Assembly (NCBI GenBank): GCA_011389745.1
Contig: JAABTQ010000011.1
Location: 42,167 to 106,166, forward strand
Length of the DNA: 64,000 bases
Direction of reading: 5' to 3'
From: Desulfobacteraceae bacterium
GTDB lineage: Bacteria > Desulfobacterota > Desulfobacteria > Desulfobacterales > SKZT01
Of the stretch, positions 14,944 to 24,000 are shown piece after piece. Position 1 is the first letter of the stretch, and each line of letters starts with the position of its first letter. The notes under the pieces are model-generated. The model was not told the DNA's origin. It saw only the letters and a program-made list of their open reading frames with translations, and did no database searches. Position numbers and translations under genes: made by a program.

Positions 14944-16085
14944 CAGAAAGCCTCCTTTAGCATATTGATGACATCTTCGGGGGGAATGATCGCGCCGCCG
15001 GGATGTCCTACCCCGAAAGCAGGAACTGACCCGGCGCAGCGTTCGACTTCACGGCTGATCTGGCCCATATTGATTTCTACGGTGACAAAGCCCTTGACCC
15101 GTTTGGCCAGATTACGGATGATGTTTTCCGGAAATGGCCACACGGTAATCAAGCGAAGCAGCCCCGCTTTGATTCGCATGCTTCGGGCCATATCCACGGC
15201 GGTATAACTGGTTCTTGCGGAAACCCCGTATGAAACGATCACGTATTCGGCATCATCCAAATAATAGTCCTCGGTCATAATAATATCGTCGAGATTGTTT
15301 CTTATCTTGTTTAAGAGACGATGCATCATTTCCTTCTGGGTATCCACCGACATGACCGGATATCCCCGTTCATCATGGGTTAGTCCGGTTACATGGACGT
15401 TGTAGCCTTCGCCGATGGATGGCATGGGGCATACTCCATTGGGACCCGGACGGTAGGGTTTGAACCCGGCTTTTTTGCCTGAGGGTTTTGGGCGGGAAAC
15501 CGTTTTAATGGCTTTGGCATCCGGGATGACTACTTTTTCACTCATATGGCCGACAATTTCATCGGACATGATCAGGACAGGCGTGCGATATTTTTCGCTC
15601 AGGTTAAAGGCGATGATGGTCAGGTCAAACATTTCCTGGGGTGATGAGGGCGCGATGGCAATAATTTCATAGTCGCCGTGGGAACCCCATTTTGCCTGCA
15701 TCATGTCTCCCTGGGAGCCCTGGGTGGGAAGACCGGTTGACGGCCCGGCTCTCTGAACATTGACCACCACGCAGGGCGTTTCGGTGACAATGGCAAGGCC
15801 CATGGTTTCCATCATCAGGCTGAAACCCGGTCCGGAAGTGGCGGTCATGGTTTTGACGCCGGTCCACGCCGCCCCAAGGATTGACGTCATCGCAGCGATT
15901 TCGTCTTCCATCTGGATATAGGTTCCCCCCACATGGGGAAGCCTGATAGACATTTGCTCGGCCACTTCGGTGGCAGGGGTGATGGGATACCCTCCGAAAA
16001 ACTTGCACCCCGCCGCGATAGCGCCTTCGGCGCAAGCTTCATCCCCGTTAATAAAATGATCACCTGTAAGGACCTGTGGTTTCAT
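14943..16085 (-). CDS. korA: 2-oxoglutarate:ferredoxin oxidoreductase, alpha subunit
   Basis: A 380-residue alpha subunit containing the pyrimidine-binding half of the TPP enzyme and the transketolase C-terminal domain. Family motifs are GYPITPATEVAEQM, MEDEIAAMTSILGAAWTG, TATSGPGFSLMMETMG and QRAGPSTGLPTQGSQGD. The gamma domain is absent and is encoded separately by korC, which fits the four-gene Kor/Oor type rather than the fused alpha-gamma form. It follows korD by about 30 bases. It acts in the cytoplasm in the oxidative or reductive TCA cycle. Confidence 0.93.
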   Translation of the reverse strand: MKPQVLTGDHFINGDEACAEGAIAAGCKFFGGYPITPATEVAEQMSIRLPHVGGTYIQMEDEIAAMTSILGAAWTGVKTMTATSGPGFSLMMETMGLAIVTETPCVVVNVQRAGPSTGLPTQGSQGDMMQAKWGSHGDYEIIAIAPSSPQEMFDLTIIAFNLSEKYRTPVLIMSDEIVGHMSEKVVIPDAKAIKTVSRPKPSGKKAGFKPYRPGPNGVCPMPSIGEGYNVHVTGLTHDERGYPVMSVDTQKEMMHRLLNKIRNNLDDIIMTEDYYLDDAEYVIVSYGVSARTSYTAVDMARSMRIKAGLLRLITVWPFPENIIRNLAKRVKGFVTVEINMGQISREVERCAGSVPAFGVGHPGGAIIPPEDVINMLKEAF

Positions 16086-16114
16086 TTTTCCTCATGAGAT
16101 TATGGTTTTGTTAA

Positions 16115-16381
16115 TTAGACACCTTCACCTATTGCCTCCACGGAAAAAATGGCAAACTCGGGACAAAGCAGTTCACAATAATGGCAGTTCAGACAGTCTT
16201 CTGAGCGAACCACCGGAGGATGATACCCTTTGGCATTATACGCCTTTGAAAATTCAAGGACTTCCCGCGGACAATATTCAATGCAATACCCGCAACCTTT
16301 GCATCGTTCTTCGATAATGTGAACCTTGCCGCGAGAAACCTGAACTTCGTTCGAATCGAGAGGAACCCGCCAGTATTTCAT
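16115..16381 (-). CDS. korD: 2-oxoglutarate:ferredoxin oxidoreductase, delta (ferredoxin) subunit
   Basis: An 88-residue two-cluster ferredoxin with CKGCGYCIEYCPREV and CLNCHYCELLCPEFAI. It carries electrons from the KorABC active site to acceptors. I chose the ATG encoding MKYWRVPL because GGAAGGG lies just upstream; a GTG 15 codons earlier is less likely. It is the first gene of the kor/hdr operon, with roughly 950 bases of gene-poor DNA upstream. Confidence 0.9.
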   Translation of the reverse strand: MKYWRVPLDSNEVQVSRGKVHIIEERCKGCGYCIEYCPREVLEFSKAYNAKGYHPPVVRSEDCLNCHYCELLCPEFAIFSVEAIGEGV

Positions 16382-16696
16382 AAACCCTTCCGAAAAAACT
16401 TTGTAAATGCCGAACACTTTCGGCACAGAATTAAAATTTATAATTGCGTAAAAAGTTGGATAACCAAGATTTTGTCATTCTGAGCGAAGCGAAGAATCCC
16501 GTATTTTTAAAGATAATATTATTCTTCAATGAGCCGGCGTCTCAGATTCAGACTTTTTACCAAAAAATCAGCTTGTATATGTGATTGCTTTAAAAATCAA
16601 TAGAAAATCTTGAATTGCGGAAAAAAAATTGAGACACCCCCTATTTTTTTGCAGGAGTATCTGACTTTTTCGGGCAGGAAGGTATAAAAAAAACAC

Positions 16697-16870
16697 TTAA
16701 TTTAAATTTTGCAAAATTTCCCTGAAAAAACTTTTGAGGTCCTTGAGGTTTTTTTGGAGAATACCCACCACCTCCTCCGGATTGGCATGCCCCATGGCTG
16801 CGGAGCCGAAAAGATACGCAGATCGGATGACCGGATATCCTTCAAAAAGGGGAAGCAGATTTTTTTTTAT
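16697..16870 (-). pseudogene. MNT nucleotidyltransferase / HepT remnant joined by deletion
   Basis: A short frame encodes LLPLFEGYPVIRSAYLFGSA, a clear MNT-type nucleotidyltransferase start with the GS motif. It then runs directly into PEEVVGILQKNLKDLKSFF and a stop, which resembles the end of a HepT (HEPN) toxin. The catalytic D-x-D of MNT and the RX4-6H of HepT are both missing. The simplest reading is an internal deletion that fused the two ends of an MNT-HepT toxin-antitoxin pair. The 5' end is unclear. Confidence 0.5.
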
Positions 16871-16906
16871 AGTATTGGCTTAATGGTTCGGAAGTTACCC
16901 ATTGCA

Positions 16907-17000
16907 TGTCATTATGAGGGAGCGACTCGCAGTCGCTTGATTTCTGAAAAGAAATGTTTCCCTATAGGTTAATTGAAACCACAGCGACCGAATAATCTCT
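16907..17000 (+). repeat. Dispersed repeat, full copy
   Basis: Starts TGTCATTATGAGGGAGCGAC and, after a variable middle, ends ATTGAAACC followed by ACAGCGACCGAATAATCTCT. The same order of blocks occurs at 32230-32320; a shorter copy sits in modC. No open frame, so probably a non-autonomous element. Confidence 0.65.
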
Positions 17001-17377
17001 CTAACCAATTCTGAATCGATCATCAGATCCGGCCTGGAGCAGAAAAAAAAGACTGTGCCGATGGGAAGGAAAGATTCTTCGTCGGCCATTGAGTGTGTGC
17101 CATATTATCCTTTACGATGTTGGCCTCCTCAGAATGACAACCGTTTAATACCTGATCAGTACCTTAACTTTACGCCAGTGGGCTTTCGCCTGAATTTCAA
17201 TCAAAATGCCAAAAAATATTCTCTTTTCAGCCAATATGCTGCTACGAGTCGCTCCCTCAGAATGACAAGCAAAGAAAGACTTCCGAACCGTGAAAACCTT
17301 TATTCGAAAAAATTTTTTAAGTTAGCGCACATGCTCTCTATGAGCCTTGTTGGTTATGAAAGATAATATGGTTTTTT

Positions 17378-19501
17378 TCAATTCAATTCTAATAATTCCA
17401 TAATACCGGCTTTGTATTTGGCCCGGAACGCCGGGTCCGCCTTTTCAACGGGGTTGCTTCCAAGAAAACCGAGACATTCGGAAAGCGCATTCAGCCTCGC
17501 ATTTTTGTCCGGAATTTCCTTAATTTTAAGAATTTGAGGTTCCATTTCGAAATATTTTAATTTGTGCTCCAGGGGAAGCTGCCAGAAAAGAAGATATCCT
17601 CTTTCTGGAAAATCCACCCCCAGCATCCTGTAGCAGTAATCCATGAAAATTCTTTCCAGTTTTTGGCGTATGGCCGCGACTTGTTTTTTGTTTTCATCGG
17701 CGGTTTCTATGGGAAAAGCTTTTCCGATGACTTCGTAGTACATCTTGATTTTGGGCTCTGTTCCTGAAGGACGTACCGTCACACGAATGCCCTGGGTCGA
17801 TGGAAGGTCTTTAAAGGTGAATACCAGGACATTTCTCGATGTTGTGTCCGTGATCGACAGATGCGGCTGAGGATCGCCCTGCCAACGATCCGTCATTTGC
17901 CTGATGGAAAATTCACCGAACCTATCGATGGTTTCGGATCTGAAATGATCCATAATGCTTGCGATTTGCTCCACACCTTTTGCCCCTAACATCCTGATTT
18001 CGGTCAGGTGGTTGTGACAATATCCGTAACGGGAATAGATTTCATCGAGAAAATCCACCAGGGTTTTTCCGTTTTTTTTCTGCTCGGATGCCAGTTCTCC
18101 TATCCATATGGCGGCTCCCGCCGCATCCTTATCTCGGCAGTAATCGCCCACCAATATTCCATGGCTTTCTTCGGTTCCCAGGATAAAGCCGCGGATTTTA
18201 CCGTCCCGCTCAAGCTTGTTTAATTCCTCGGCAATGTATTTAAAACCTACCAGAAGATCCCCGATACATTTTATGTTGCTATCTGTTGTGATTTTATCGA
18301 TCAGGGAAGTGGTGACCTCTGTCTTAATAACCACGCTTTCCGGTGTGATCCGCCCCAGGCTTTTGAATTTGGATATGGCATATTCGGTCAGAAGAATAGC
18401 GATTTCATTACCGTTCAAAAAACGCCAGTCTCCCTGATGTTTAACCATGATACCGATTCTGTCCGCGTCAGGATCTGAGTTAATGATAAGCTCAGCGCCT
18501 GTTGTTTCGGCTGCCGTTATAGAGGTATCAAAAGATTGTTCAACCTCTGGGTTTGGAATGTTGAAAGTGACGTTTTCAAAAGCGCCGCTGAGATTTGAGG
18601 TTTTCGGATCAATGTCAACATGAAAACCAGCCGATTTAAGCGCAGGATATATTGAGGTCATGGCGGTGCCATGCAAAGGAGAAAATAAAATCCTGATACT
18701 TTTTTCATCAGATAAGGAAACATCGCAAATGGATTTAATAAAAGCTTTATCCACATCGGCTGAAACATAGTGCACAAGCCCTTTTTTTTCAGCTTCCTCA
18801 AAGGGCATGCGCAAAATTTCATTGACGTTTTCGGTGACTTCATCCACCAGGATCTGATCATGGGGCGGAATAAGCTGACCTCCAAGGTGGTCGTATATTT
18901 TTTTACCGTTGTCCGTAGGTAAATTGTGGCTGGCACTGAACATATCTCCTGCGGCGGCTTTTAAATACCGGATAGCGAAGGAAAGTGCCGGAGTGCTTCG
19001 AACACCGTCGAACATGTAAATTTTGACACCGTTTGCCGCATACACCTCGGCCGCGGCTTTGGCCAGATCTTTGGCGTCAAGATCCATGATCGGATTTAAA
19101 ATGTAAGGATCATATACGCCTTTTTCCGTGTACTTGCGAACATCATAAGTTAAGACGACACCTTTTTTTCGAACCTCATCACCGAACTGCTTAAAAAGGT
19201 ACTGGCAATGTCCCTGGGCCGAAGCCTGGATGGTCCAGGGATTGATACGATTGGGTCCGATTCCCACCGTCCCGCGTCGTCCCCCGGTCCCGAAAGGAAT
19301 GACCTGGTAAAAAGAATCCAGTAAAAAGTTCCATTTTTGAGATTCAATCAGATACCGGATCTGGGGAAAATAGTCCTCAAACTGCGGATCTGTCAGCCAG
19401 GATTCCAGCCATTTGAGTGCGGAGGATACATAGTTTTCACCAATGTTTAGAGTGTTAAATCCGTTTTTGGCTTTCTTCAACAAAACGTTGATTTCGTCCA
19501 T
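17378..19501 (-). CDS. Phospho-sugar mutase (phosphoglucomutase/phosphomannomutase family)
   Basis: A 707-residue alpha-D-phosphohexomutase that interconverts hexose 1- and 6-phosphates. Residues 69-88 (PFGTGGRRGTVGIGPNRINP) open the first domain. The phosphoserine loop is FSASHN with the reactive Ser near 191. The metal loop DPDADRIGI is near 340 and the sugar-binding GTEESHG near 440. RPSGTEPKIKMYYE forms the phosphate-binding loop of domain 4. The protein is about 100 residues longer than usual, with an extra helical C-terminal tail. It stands alone between two repeat-rich gaps. Glucose and mannose phosphates are both possible substrates. Confidence 0.9.
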   Translation of the reverse strand: MDEINVLLKKAKNGFNTLNIGENYVSSALKWLESWLTDPQFEDYFPQIRYLIESQKWNFLLDSFYQVIPFGTGGRRGTVGIGPNRINPWTIQASAQGHCQYLFKQFGDEVRKKGVVLTYDVRKYTEKGVYDPYILNPIMDLDAKDLAKAAAEVYAANGVKIYMFDGVRSTPALSFAIRYLKAAAGDMFSASHNLPTDNGKKIYDHLGGQLIPPHDQILVDEVTENVNEILRMPFEEAEKKGLVHYVSADVDKAFIKSICDVSLSDEKSIRILFSPLHGTAMTSIYPALKSAGFHVDIDPKTSNLSGAFENVTFNIPNPEVEQSFDTSITAAETTGAELIINSDPDADRIGIMVKHQGDWRFLNGNEIAILLTEYAISKFKSLGRITPESVVIKTEVTTSLIDKITTDSNIKCIGDLLVGFKYIAEELNKLERDGKIRGFILGTEESHGILVGDYCRDKDAAGAAIWIGELASEQKKNGKTLVDFLDEIYSRYGYCHNHLTEIRMLGAKGVEQIASIMDHFRSETIDRFGEFSIRQMTDRWQGDPQPHLSITDTTSRNVLVFTFKDLPSTQGIRVTVRPSGTEPKIKMYYEVIGKAFPIETADENKKQVAAIRQKLERIFMDYCYRMLGVDFPERGYLLFWQLPLEHKLKYFEMEPQILKIKEIPDKNARLNALSECLGFLGSNPVEKADPAFRAKYKAGIMELLELN

Positions 19502-19844
19502 TTGATGCCTCTTGGTATAGAATTATTTGGGTTATGACGGTTTAATACTTGTTGCTTGTCAAATAATCATTGCTGATGAAGAATCCTTCGTTCCCACGGG
19601 TAATGTTTATCATTTACCTCCGATGTTGTCATTCTGAGGAGGCCGGCACTTATGTTAGTTATTCAGCACATAATCATTGGCCGATGAAGAATCTTTTGTT
19701 TCCGCAAACACGGTGTTTCCATTTGCCGCCTTACAGGTCAGATCCCATGATCGGTGCAGGCTTGAGACGAGAGATTCTTCGGTCGCCGTGGTGTCGGCAG
19801 CATTGAGGACCCAATTGACACCTGGAACCTGACACCACTCAATT
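19502..19844. other. Repeat-rich intergenic region
   Basis: About 340 bases without a gene. It contains TTGTCATTCTGAGGAGGCC (19626-19644), two copies of a GATGAAGAATC.TT motif, and GAGATTCTTCGGTCGCCGTGG (19771-19791), the inverted right block of the dispersed repeat. These look like scrambled pieces of the element at 16907-17000. Confidence 0.55.
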
Positions 19845-20765
19845 CTATAACTCCTCGGTGGTAAAGGCCACTACGTCATCTATGTTCTGGGTATCGGCAA
19901 ACAGCATGACCAGACGATCCACTCCCAAAGCACATCCTGCGGAAGGAGGCATCTGATCCAGGGAATTTAAAAATTTTTCCGGCATGGGATAAACGGTTTT
20001 TCCCATGGCCTTTTGAAAATCCATTTCCTGTTCGAATCTTTTTCTTTGTTCATTTTTATCGGTCAGTTCGGAAAATGCATTGCATAATTCAAGACCTGAA
20101 ATGTAAAGTTCGAAACGTTCGGCAATTTCAGGGTCATCGGTTTTTCGTCGCGCCAGGGCCGCCTTTTGCACAGGATAGTCAAAAAGAAACATGGGTTTTT
20201 TTTGCCCCAGCTTTGGTTCGATGGAAAGACCCATAATTTCATCGAAACGTTTCTCAGAAAGAGCTTTTTGCGGGGAATTATTGCTGAACCGTTTGAAAGC
20301 CTCTTTTACCGAAAGCCTTTCCCATGGGGATGTTATATTGATGGTTTGTCCCTGGTAAGCAAGAGTTTCTCCTGACCCGAGGCTTTTTGCAATATGCCGG
20401 ACAAGATCCTCGGTTTCATCCATAAGGGCATTGTAATCAGCGCCTTGTCGGTACCACTCCAGAAGAGTCATTTCCGGAAGATGCTTTTGTCCTCGTTCGT
20501 ATTTTCGAAAGCACCTGCAAATCTGGAATATGCGTTCATACCCTGCGGAAAGGAGCCTTTTCATGCATAGTTCAGGTGAGGTTTGGAGAAACCATGATCC
20601 GGACAGTTCCGGATCAATATGTGATTCAGGAGCCTGGGTGGGAACACGATAAGGTGTTTCCACTTCAAGGTATTGGTGTGTTTCAAAAAAAGTGCGGATT
20701 GCCCTAAGGATACGCGCTCTGAGATAAAGATTTTTTTTGATGCATGATTGACGAAAGTTTTGCAT
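19845..20765 (-). CDS. epmA: EF-P lysine ligase EpmA (PoxA/GenX), lysyl-tRNA synthetase paralogue
   Basis: A 306-residue class II synthetase core without the anticodon-binding domain, the length and build of EpmA, which attaches (R)-beta-lysine to elongation factor P. Class II motifs are seen: VETPYRVPTQAPESH, the motif 2 region FRKYERGQKHLPEMTLLEWYR, and motif 3 GCALGVDRLVMLFAD. I start at the ATG for MQNFRQSC, ten bases after the HDAC-like gene; the longer frame would overlap that gene by about 180 bases with unrelated residues. EpmB and EF-P are not in the window. Confidence 0.88.
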   Translation of the reverse strand: MQNFRQSCIKKNLYLRARILRAIRTFFETHQYLEVETPYRVPTQAPESHIDPELSGSWFLQTSPELCMKRLLSAGYERIFQICRCFRKYERGQKHLPEMTLLEWYRQGADYNALMDETEDLVRHIAKSLGSGETLAYQGQTINITSPWERLSVKEAFKRFSNNSPQKALSEKRFDEIMGLSIEPKLGQKKPMFLFDYPVQKAALARRKTDDPEIAERFELYISGLELCNAFSELTDKNEQRKRFEQEMDFQKAMGKTVYPMPEKFLNSLDQMPPSAGCALGVDRLVMLFADTQNIDDVVAFTTEEL

Positions 20766-20775
20766 GAAATTGTAA

Positions 20776-22098
20776 TTATTCTTTCCCCTTATGATCCTCG
20801 AGATACTTGTCCTGGGGGCGGTCTTGTAAGAATTTGATATCATAACCGTGGGGTTTGACATCATACCATTCATAGCCTCGTTCTTTGCATGCATGGCAAG
20901 CATCCCGGGGAATATGCACTGCCAGAATGTGCTTGTCCCGGCTGGATGTCGAGTCAATTCGAAGAGCCCCGCTGCAGTCCGGACAAACCATCAGAGACTC
21001 TTTTTGATTCTCCGTAATATTATCTGTATCATAAAAAAGCCTTCGGGTCCGTTCGGCGATCTTGTCTTTTCCCCGAACTTTTTCTCCGATAGAGACCCTC
21101 TGATCCCATAAACCCAAAACAGTTTCAGCGGTTTTTTCAATATAACCGGTAATATCCTTGCTTTGACGAATACGGTCCGGATTGTAATCAGGTTCCCTGA
21201 CCTTGCTATAATCGATTCCTGCCATGGCCAGAATGATGCCTACATTCACATAGGGAAGAGCACCTTCAATGGCATAGCCGCCTTCCAGCACCGCGATATC
21301 GGGTTTTAGCAGGCTGGTGAGTTTGGCGTATCCCTGGGCGGAAAAATTCATATTGGTGATCGGGTCTGAATAATGGTTATCTTGCCCGGCTGAGTTTACA
21401 ATGATGTCGGGTTTAAATTCTTCGAGGATCGGAAGCACCACATTTTCGGTGATATATAAAAATCCTTCTTCGGATGTTTTAGGCGGCAAAGGTATATTCA
21501 AGGTTGTGCCTAAAGCAGTAGGGCCGCCGAATTCCTGCATGAATCCGGAGCCTGGATAGAGAGTGCGGCCATCCTGATGGATTGAAAGAAAAAGTGTGTC
21601 GGGATCATGCCAGTATATGTCCTGGGTCCCATCCCCATGGTGGCAGTCCGTATCGACAATTGCCACTTTATTGATGCCGTAGGCCCTGCGCAGGTATTCG
21701 ATCATGATGGCTTCAATGTTGACATTGCAAAAACCCCGGGCGCCATGAACCACTCTCATAGCGTGGTGGCCCGGCGGGCGGACCAGTGCGAACCCCCGCT
21801 CGATACGTTTATCCATTACAGCCATGCCGATAGTTTTAGCACCTCCGGCGCTGATAAAATGAGACTCGGTCATGACATCCCATACACTGGGCACGCAAAA
21901 ATGAACCCGTTGAACATCTTTAACGGTAACCAGGTCGGGCCGATATTCTTCAATGCCCTCGATATCCAAAATTCCTTCTTCAAAAACCTGGTCCTGGGTA
22001 TAAAGCAGACGTTCTTCCCGCTCGGGATGCGTTGGACTGATGGCCCAGTCAAACGCCGGGAAAAATACGAGACCGGTTTTATGTTTTGCAGAAAGCAT
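20776..22098 (-). CDS. Histone-deacetylase-family amidohydrolase (AcuC/HDAC-like)
   Basis: A 440-residue zinc-dependent deacetylase or polyamine/lysine deacylase homologue. Visible motifs are RPPGHHAM (catalytic His pair), DTDCHHGDGTQDIYW (Zn-binding Asp/His), SIHQDGRTLYPGSG, SAGQDNHYSDP (second Zn Asp) and LEGGYAIEGALP. The last ~80 residues add a Cys4 treble, CPDCSG and CHACKERGYEWYD, that looks like a zinc ribbon and is not part of the usual fold. It sits between hyuA and epmA with gaps of 18 and 10 bases. The substrate is unknown; acetyl-lysine on a protein is possible. Confidence 0.88.
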   Translation of the reverse strand: MLSAKHKTGLVFFPAFDWAISPTHPEREERLLYTQDQVFEEGILDIEGIEEYRPDLVTVKDVQRVHFCVPSVWDVMTESHFISAGGAKTIGMAVMDKRIERGFALVRPPGHHAMRVVHGARGFCNVNIEAIMIEYLRRAYGINKVAIVDTDCHHGDGTQDIYWHDPDTLFLSIHQDGRTLYPGSGFMQEFGGPTALGTTLNIPLPPKTSEEGFLYITENVVLPILEEFKPDIIVNSAGQDNHYSDPITNMNFSAQGYAKLTSLLKPDIAVLEGGYAIEGALPYVNVGIILAMAGIDYSKVREPDYNPDRIRQSKDITGYIEKTAETVLGLWDQRVSIGEKVRGKDKIAERTRRLFYDTDNITENQKESLMVCPDCSGALRIDSTSSRDKHILAVHIPRDACHACKERGYEWYDVKPHGYDIKFLQDRPQDKYLEDHKGKE

Positions 22099-22116
22099 AG
22101 AAAAGGTTTCCTTTTA

Positions 22117-23790
22117 TCAAGAATTGCTGATTTGATCGTAGCCGTGAATCAGACCGGGTTTGACCTGAACTTTGATCCGGATGTTTTTACCTGTGGTATA
22201 AAACCCTCTGACCATATTAAATTCCAGGTCTTCAAGCACCTCCATGTCAAGGTCCTGAGGATCGGCACCCCGCTTGATCGCTTTTTCTTTCAAAAGATCG
22301 TATGCGATCTTTATGGCGTCTTCTTTTGAAAAAAGCTGGGAGACATTCCGGAAGAAATTTTCTTCCGGGGCACTGGCTTTGCCCTGCTCGGTATCGGCAA
22401 AAAGGGTTACTTCACAGGTGGTTCTTGCCAGCGCCGCACCAATGGCATTTGCAACCGACCACCTGGGAACGACTTTGACCTCTAAATTAAAAAGTTTTTC
22501 CAGATTGGGTGCAAAATGCTGTGCAGGACCTCCCAGAACCAGAACTTTTTTGGGTTTCACTGTATAATCTTCGTAAACTTCATGGACGGTGTAGACCGGT
22601 TTACTGTTGATTTCACGCACCATTTTATGGGCATTTTTGACTATTTCATTGCAGGTCTGGTCTACTATCTTTTGGGCGGTTTGGTCCAGGGAAAGATTCA
22701 ACGTTTCAGCCAATGGTTTTAAACCAAGGATTGACTTATCTTTATTCAGTTCCGGAATGATACCCAGAGCTACCAATGCATCCGTGGGGGTCAGTGACGG
22801 ACCTCCGTAAGCCAGTGCCGGCCCAAGGCGTTCAGGCCCAATTTTAAGTTTACCATTTTCAATGCACACATGGCTGTCACCGCCGATACCTATGGACTGG
22901 GTTGCCAGAGAGCGTATGATGGATTTATAGCCATCCAGCTGTATTCCCAAAGCATTCAGTACAGGAACGCGATCGATTAAAACGGCCATGTCTGTTGTTG
23001 TGCCGCCGATATCCAGAACAAGGTTTTCTTCATCGCGTGAAGCAAATGCAATGGAACCCATGACGCTGGCAGCGGGACCCGACAGGATGGTCTGGCCAGG
23101 GAAGTCAACTGAAGAATCAAAGGTCATGGTGCCGCCATCGGCCTTTAGAATATGGATGGGCATGGTAAAGCCCTTTTTATTCAATGAACGTTTCACAGCT
23201 TCAAAAAAATCCTTGTGGATCGGATAAACGGCCGCATTTATGAACACTGTGGCAATGCGGCGCGGAAAATTGAGCTTTCCTGAAATCCGGTGCCCCATAA
23301 AGACTTTATCAAAACTGTTTCCAAGGATTTCGTTTATTGTGAGCTCGTGTTGGGGATTTCGGACAGAAAACTTTGAGACGATTCCCACATATCGGATATC
23401 CTTTTTTCTGAATTGATCACGGATTTGTTTTATTTCCGAAGGGTTTACCGGCTCGGTTTCCCGCCCCCGGTGGTCAATTGATCCTTTGACACAACAATAA
23501 TCGATGTTTGTTCGGTAATATTCGGGATCAATACCTGGGCCTCCGGCCACAATCATTCCTACCGGGGCCAGTTTGTGCTGTACAATGGCGTTGGTTGTCA
23601 GGGTGGTACTTAATACGATACGGTTGATTTTTTTATGATCGATTCCCTCGGTAACTTTTTCCAGGCCTGTTAAAACGGTTTTAAAAAGGTTGCTATGGTC
23701 TGTAACAACCTTTGTTTCCCTTTCAATACCCTGATCGCCTATGAGCACGACATCCGTATGGGTGCCGCCCACATCAAGTCCGATAATCAT
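22117..23790 (-). CDS. Hydantoinase/oxoprolinase-family protein (HyuA-like)
   Basis: A 557-residue ASKHA-fold protein related to the ATP-dependent hydantoinase/oxoprolinase A subunit. Motifs: N-terminal phosphate loop GLDVGGTHTDVVLI, mid-protein LSGPAASVMGSIAFA and DIGGTTTDMAVLID, and a late LVLGGPAQHFA. It is about 120 residues shorter than typical HyuA and no HyuB partner is adjacent. It leads a minus-strand operon with the HDAC-like protein and EpmA. The substrate cannot be read from the sequence. The upstream gap of 210 bases is shared with the divergent gene at 24001. Confidence 0.85.
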   Translation of the reverse strand: MIIGLDVGGTHTDVVLIGDQGIERETKVVTDHSNLFKTVLTGLEKVTEGIDHKKINRIVLSTTLTTNAIVQHKLAPVGMIVAGGPGIDPEYYRTNIDYCCVKGSIDHRGRETEPVNPSEIKQIRDQFRKKDIRYVGIVSKFSVRNPQHELTINEILGNSFDKVFMGHRISGKLNFPRRIATVFINAAVYPIHKDFFEAVKRSLNKKGFTMPIHILKADGGTMTFDSSVDFPGQTILSGPAASVMGSIAFASRDEENLVLDIGGTTTDMAVLIDRVPVLNALGIQLDGYKSIIRSLATQSIGIGGDSHVCIENGKLKIGPERLGPALAYGGPSLTPTDALVALGIIPELNKDKSILGLKPLAETLNLSLDQTAQKIVDQTCNEIVKNAHKMVREINSKPVYTVHEVYEDYTVKPKKVLVLGGPAQHFAPNLEKLFNLEVKVVPRWSVANAIGAALARTTCEVTLFADTEQGKASAPEENFFRNVSQLFSKEDAIKIAYDLLKEKAIKRGADPQDLDMEVLEDLEFNMVRGFYTTGKNIRIKVQVKPGLIHGYDQISNS

Positions 23791-23954
23791 ATTTTTTACC
23801 CCTGCACGGTTTGGGCTGTCATTGATACGTGAAAACCGAGTTTCTTGTTAAAAACAATGCTATCTTAACTATGTTTTAAAGTCAATATTCGACCATTCCT
23901 ATGTAAATATTTGAATACAAGACAAGCTTGTTGATTCAGGCAAAAAGTGCTATC

Positions 23955-23963
23955 TGATATAAT
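23955..23963 (+). promoter_or_regulatory. Extended -10 promoter for the 24001 gene
   Basis: TGATATAAT is a perfect extended -10 (TGnTATAAT), 38 bases before the ATG at 24001. The -35 at normal spacing (TTCAGG) is weak, as is common for extended -10 promoters. Confidence 0.55.
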
Positions 23964-24000
23964 CGGATTTGTTGAATTTAAACTACCATGAGGTCATAAG

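Larger units (their letters stand above)
16430..17377. other. Gene-poor stretch upstream of the kor operon
   Basis: About 950 bases with no intact gene. It holds the kor promoter region (no convincing -35/-10 seen), a deleted MNT/HepT remnant and several copies of the dispersed TGTCATTCTGAG repeat in both orientations (16473-16500 and 16907-17000 forward; 17122-17140 and 17245-17267 reverse). The short open frames here are produced by the repeats. Confidence 0.6.

Noticed and set aside
16895..17089. Minus-strand 64-codon frame
   Set aside because: Made from the dispersed repeat; the same peptide-like pieces arise wherever the repeat occurs.
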